A stretch of 6,783 bases of DNA from an uncultured Candidatus Melainabacteria bacterium (lineage in GTDB: Bacteria > Cyanobacteriota > Vampirovibrionia > Gastranaerophilales > Gastranaerophilaceae), in the NCBI GenBank assembly GCA_934675225.1, contig CAKUQA010000071.1, positions 1-6,783 on the forward strand, written 5' to 3'. Positions 5,073 through 6,783 of the stretch are shown piece after piece. The position numbers were made by a program, and so were the translations under genes. Numbering within the stretch: the first letter of the stretch is position 1; the number at the start of each line of letters is the position of its first letter. The notes beneath the pieces were generated by a model. That model searched no databases. It saw only the letters and a list, made by a program, of their open reading frames with translations, and was not told where the DNA came from.

Positions 5073-6116
<1,044 letters not shown>

Positions 6117-6152
6117 TTAAGCAAAACTTTTATAAAAAAATAAGGAAAAAAT

Positions 6153-6455
6153 ATGTTTAGTACAGATGTAGATTATGAAGTTATAACATTTTCAGTCGGA
6201 GATACAAAAGCCGGAACCAAGATGGGTAAATTACAATTAAAAAACCTTGAAGATAATTCAGTTTTAAATTGTATTTTATGGGAAGAAACCTTAAACCGTT
6301 TTGACAGCAGTGTTTTCAGGTGTGGAAATATTGTAAGAATTGTTTCTGCCAGTTTTAACGAAAGATATAATAACTGCCTTGTTTCTACTCTTTCACTCAT
6401 TAAAGAAGCCAAAATGGGATTAGATGAAAACGAAAGAGAGAAGGTTTTTCTGTGA
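6153..6455 (+). CDS. OB-fold nucleic-acid-binding protein, probably C-terminally truncated at a sequence join
   Basis: The 100-residue product starts at ATG 6153 with AAGGA 6 bases upstream, 36 bases after ilvC and probably co-transcribed. The pattern KAGTKMGKLQLKNLEDNSVLNC, with ILWEE next and later GNIVRIVSASFNERYNNCLVSTLSLIKEA, resembles the N-terminal OB-fold of YhaM-type 3'-5' exoribonucleases and related HD-domain proteins. That family is about 300 residues long, with an HD domain after the OB-fold. Here the frame stops (TGA 6453-6455) exactly where base composition jumps from AT-rich to GC-rich, so the final residues (about MGLDENEREKVFL) may partly come from foreign DNA and the HD part is absent. 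A natural stand-alone OB-fold protein is possible but less likely. The OB-fold call rests on pattern alone. Confidence 0.6.
   Translation: MFSTDVDYEVITFSVGDTKAGTKMGKLQLKNLEDNSVLNCILWEETLNRFDSSVFRCGNIVRIVSASFNERYNNCLVSTLSLIKEAKMGLDENEREKVFL
6425..6452. other. Abrupt composition break, probable chimeric junction
   Basis: Up to about 6440 the DNA is strongly AT-rich with A/T-ending codons. From about 6452 it is GC-rich with C/G-ending codons (ctg, gcg, ggc, cgc). The change occurs within about 25 bases, coincides with the likely truncation of the OB-fold gene, and has no integrase, terminal repeat or tRNA beside it. An assembly join between two organisms explains this best. Confidence 0.7.
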
Positions 6456-6783
6456 GCCAAAAGCAGACGCCCAAACGGGAGAACTTTGCTTCCCGTCTGG
6501 GCTTTATTCTCGTCAGCGCGGGCTGCGCAATCGGTATCGGAAATGTCTGGCGCTTCCCGACGGTCGCGGGTCAGAGCGGCGGCGGCGTGTTCGTGCTGTT
6601 TTATCTGCTGTTCCTGCTGCTGCTCGGCGTGCCGGTTTTGACGATGGAGCTGGCGGTCGGGCGCGCGGGTCATGGTACGGCGACGCACGCCTATCGGGCG
6701 CTGGAAAAGAAAGGCGCCTATTGGCATGTCCACGGCTATTTCTGCCTGCTGGGATGCTGTGTGCTGATGATGTATTACACGAC
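6452..6783 (+). CDS. Sodium-dependent transporter of the NSS/SNF family, 3' end beyond window
   Basis: The first 110 residues of a neurotransmitter:sodium symporter-family protein (full members about 440-500 residues) are visible. These inner-membrane proteins import amino acids or related solutes with Na+. The family signature in TM1 is present: SRLGFILVSAGCAIGIGNVW (residues 14-33) followed by RFP, with the unwound Gly-rich stretch that binds Na+ and substrate. TM2 follows with GGGVFVLFYLLF and GVPVLTMELAVGR (59-71), and TM3 starts near residue 95. The start is GTG 6452, with GAGAAGG (6437-6443) 8 bases upstream. It overlaps the TGA of the preceding frame by 4 bases (GTGA). Its GC-rich codon use is unlike every other gene here, so it probably belongs to another organism. 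Confidence 0.9.
   Translation, partial: MSQKQTPKRENFASRLGFILVSAGCAIGIGNVWRFPTVAGQSGGGVFVLFYLLFLLLLGVPVLTMELAVGRAGHGTATHAYRALEKKGAYWHVHGYFCLLGCCVLMMYYT

Noticed and set aside
6173..6733. 186-residue minus-strand ORF
   Set aside because: It is antisense to ilvC's downstream gene and the transporter fragment and spans the composition break. The Gln/His/Arg-rich half is the antisense of Leu/Ala-rich membrane codons.

Overview
The window is AT-rich, gene-dense bacterial DNA from position 1 to about 6440, followed by a short GC-rich stretch to the end. The prepilin N-terminus read on the minus strand (KIA/FTLAEVLITLGIIGVVAAL) and the low GC suggest a gut member of the Gastranaerophilales (Vampirovibrionia, 'Melainabacteria'). 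That placement is an inference; there is no rRNA or marker gene to prove it. The last ~340 bases have a different codon style, closer to a GC-rich Firmicute. They probably mark a chimeric contig join or, less likely, a recent transfer.

Region 1 (1-905, all read on the minus strand) is the most unusual. It holds the start of a type IV prepilin gene cut by the window edge, preceded by about 500 bases of nested short palindromic repeats. The prepilin frame stays open through all of these repeats, to position 774. Upstream lie a consensus-like promoter, a good ribosome binding site and an ATG, then a run of ten G. That ATG is out of frame with the prepilin at ten G and in frame at eight or eleven. 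This could be a phase-variable switch, or a decayed or mis-sequenced leader.

Region 2 (907-3375, minus strand) is a probable operon of two zinc-dependent medium-chain dehydrogenases. Between them sits a small four-helix-bundle (S23/IVS-type) gene, flanked by inverted arms built of an 8-base repeat (AAGGCATT-like). One arm forms the 3' end of the upstream dehydrogenase gene and supplies the Shine-Dalgarno sequence of the small gene. The unit looks like a discrete inserted element, organised like the intervening sequences of 23S rRNA genes.

Region 3 (3376-4975) has a GNAT-like protein read rightwards from a promoter so close to its ATG that the mRNA should be leaderless. It converges, with a 4-base overlap, on a gene for an unrecognised three-pass membrane protein.

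Region 4 (5057-6455) is a lone class I ketol-acid reductoisomerase gene (ilvC, branched-chain amino acid synthesis), followed by an OB-fold protein that seems to lose its C-terminal part at the composition break. Region 5 (6452-6783) is the N-terminus of a GC-rich sodium-dependent (NSS/SNF family) transporter that runs off the end. No tRNA, rRNA, CRISPR array or convincing rho-independent terminator was seen.
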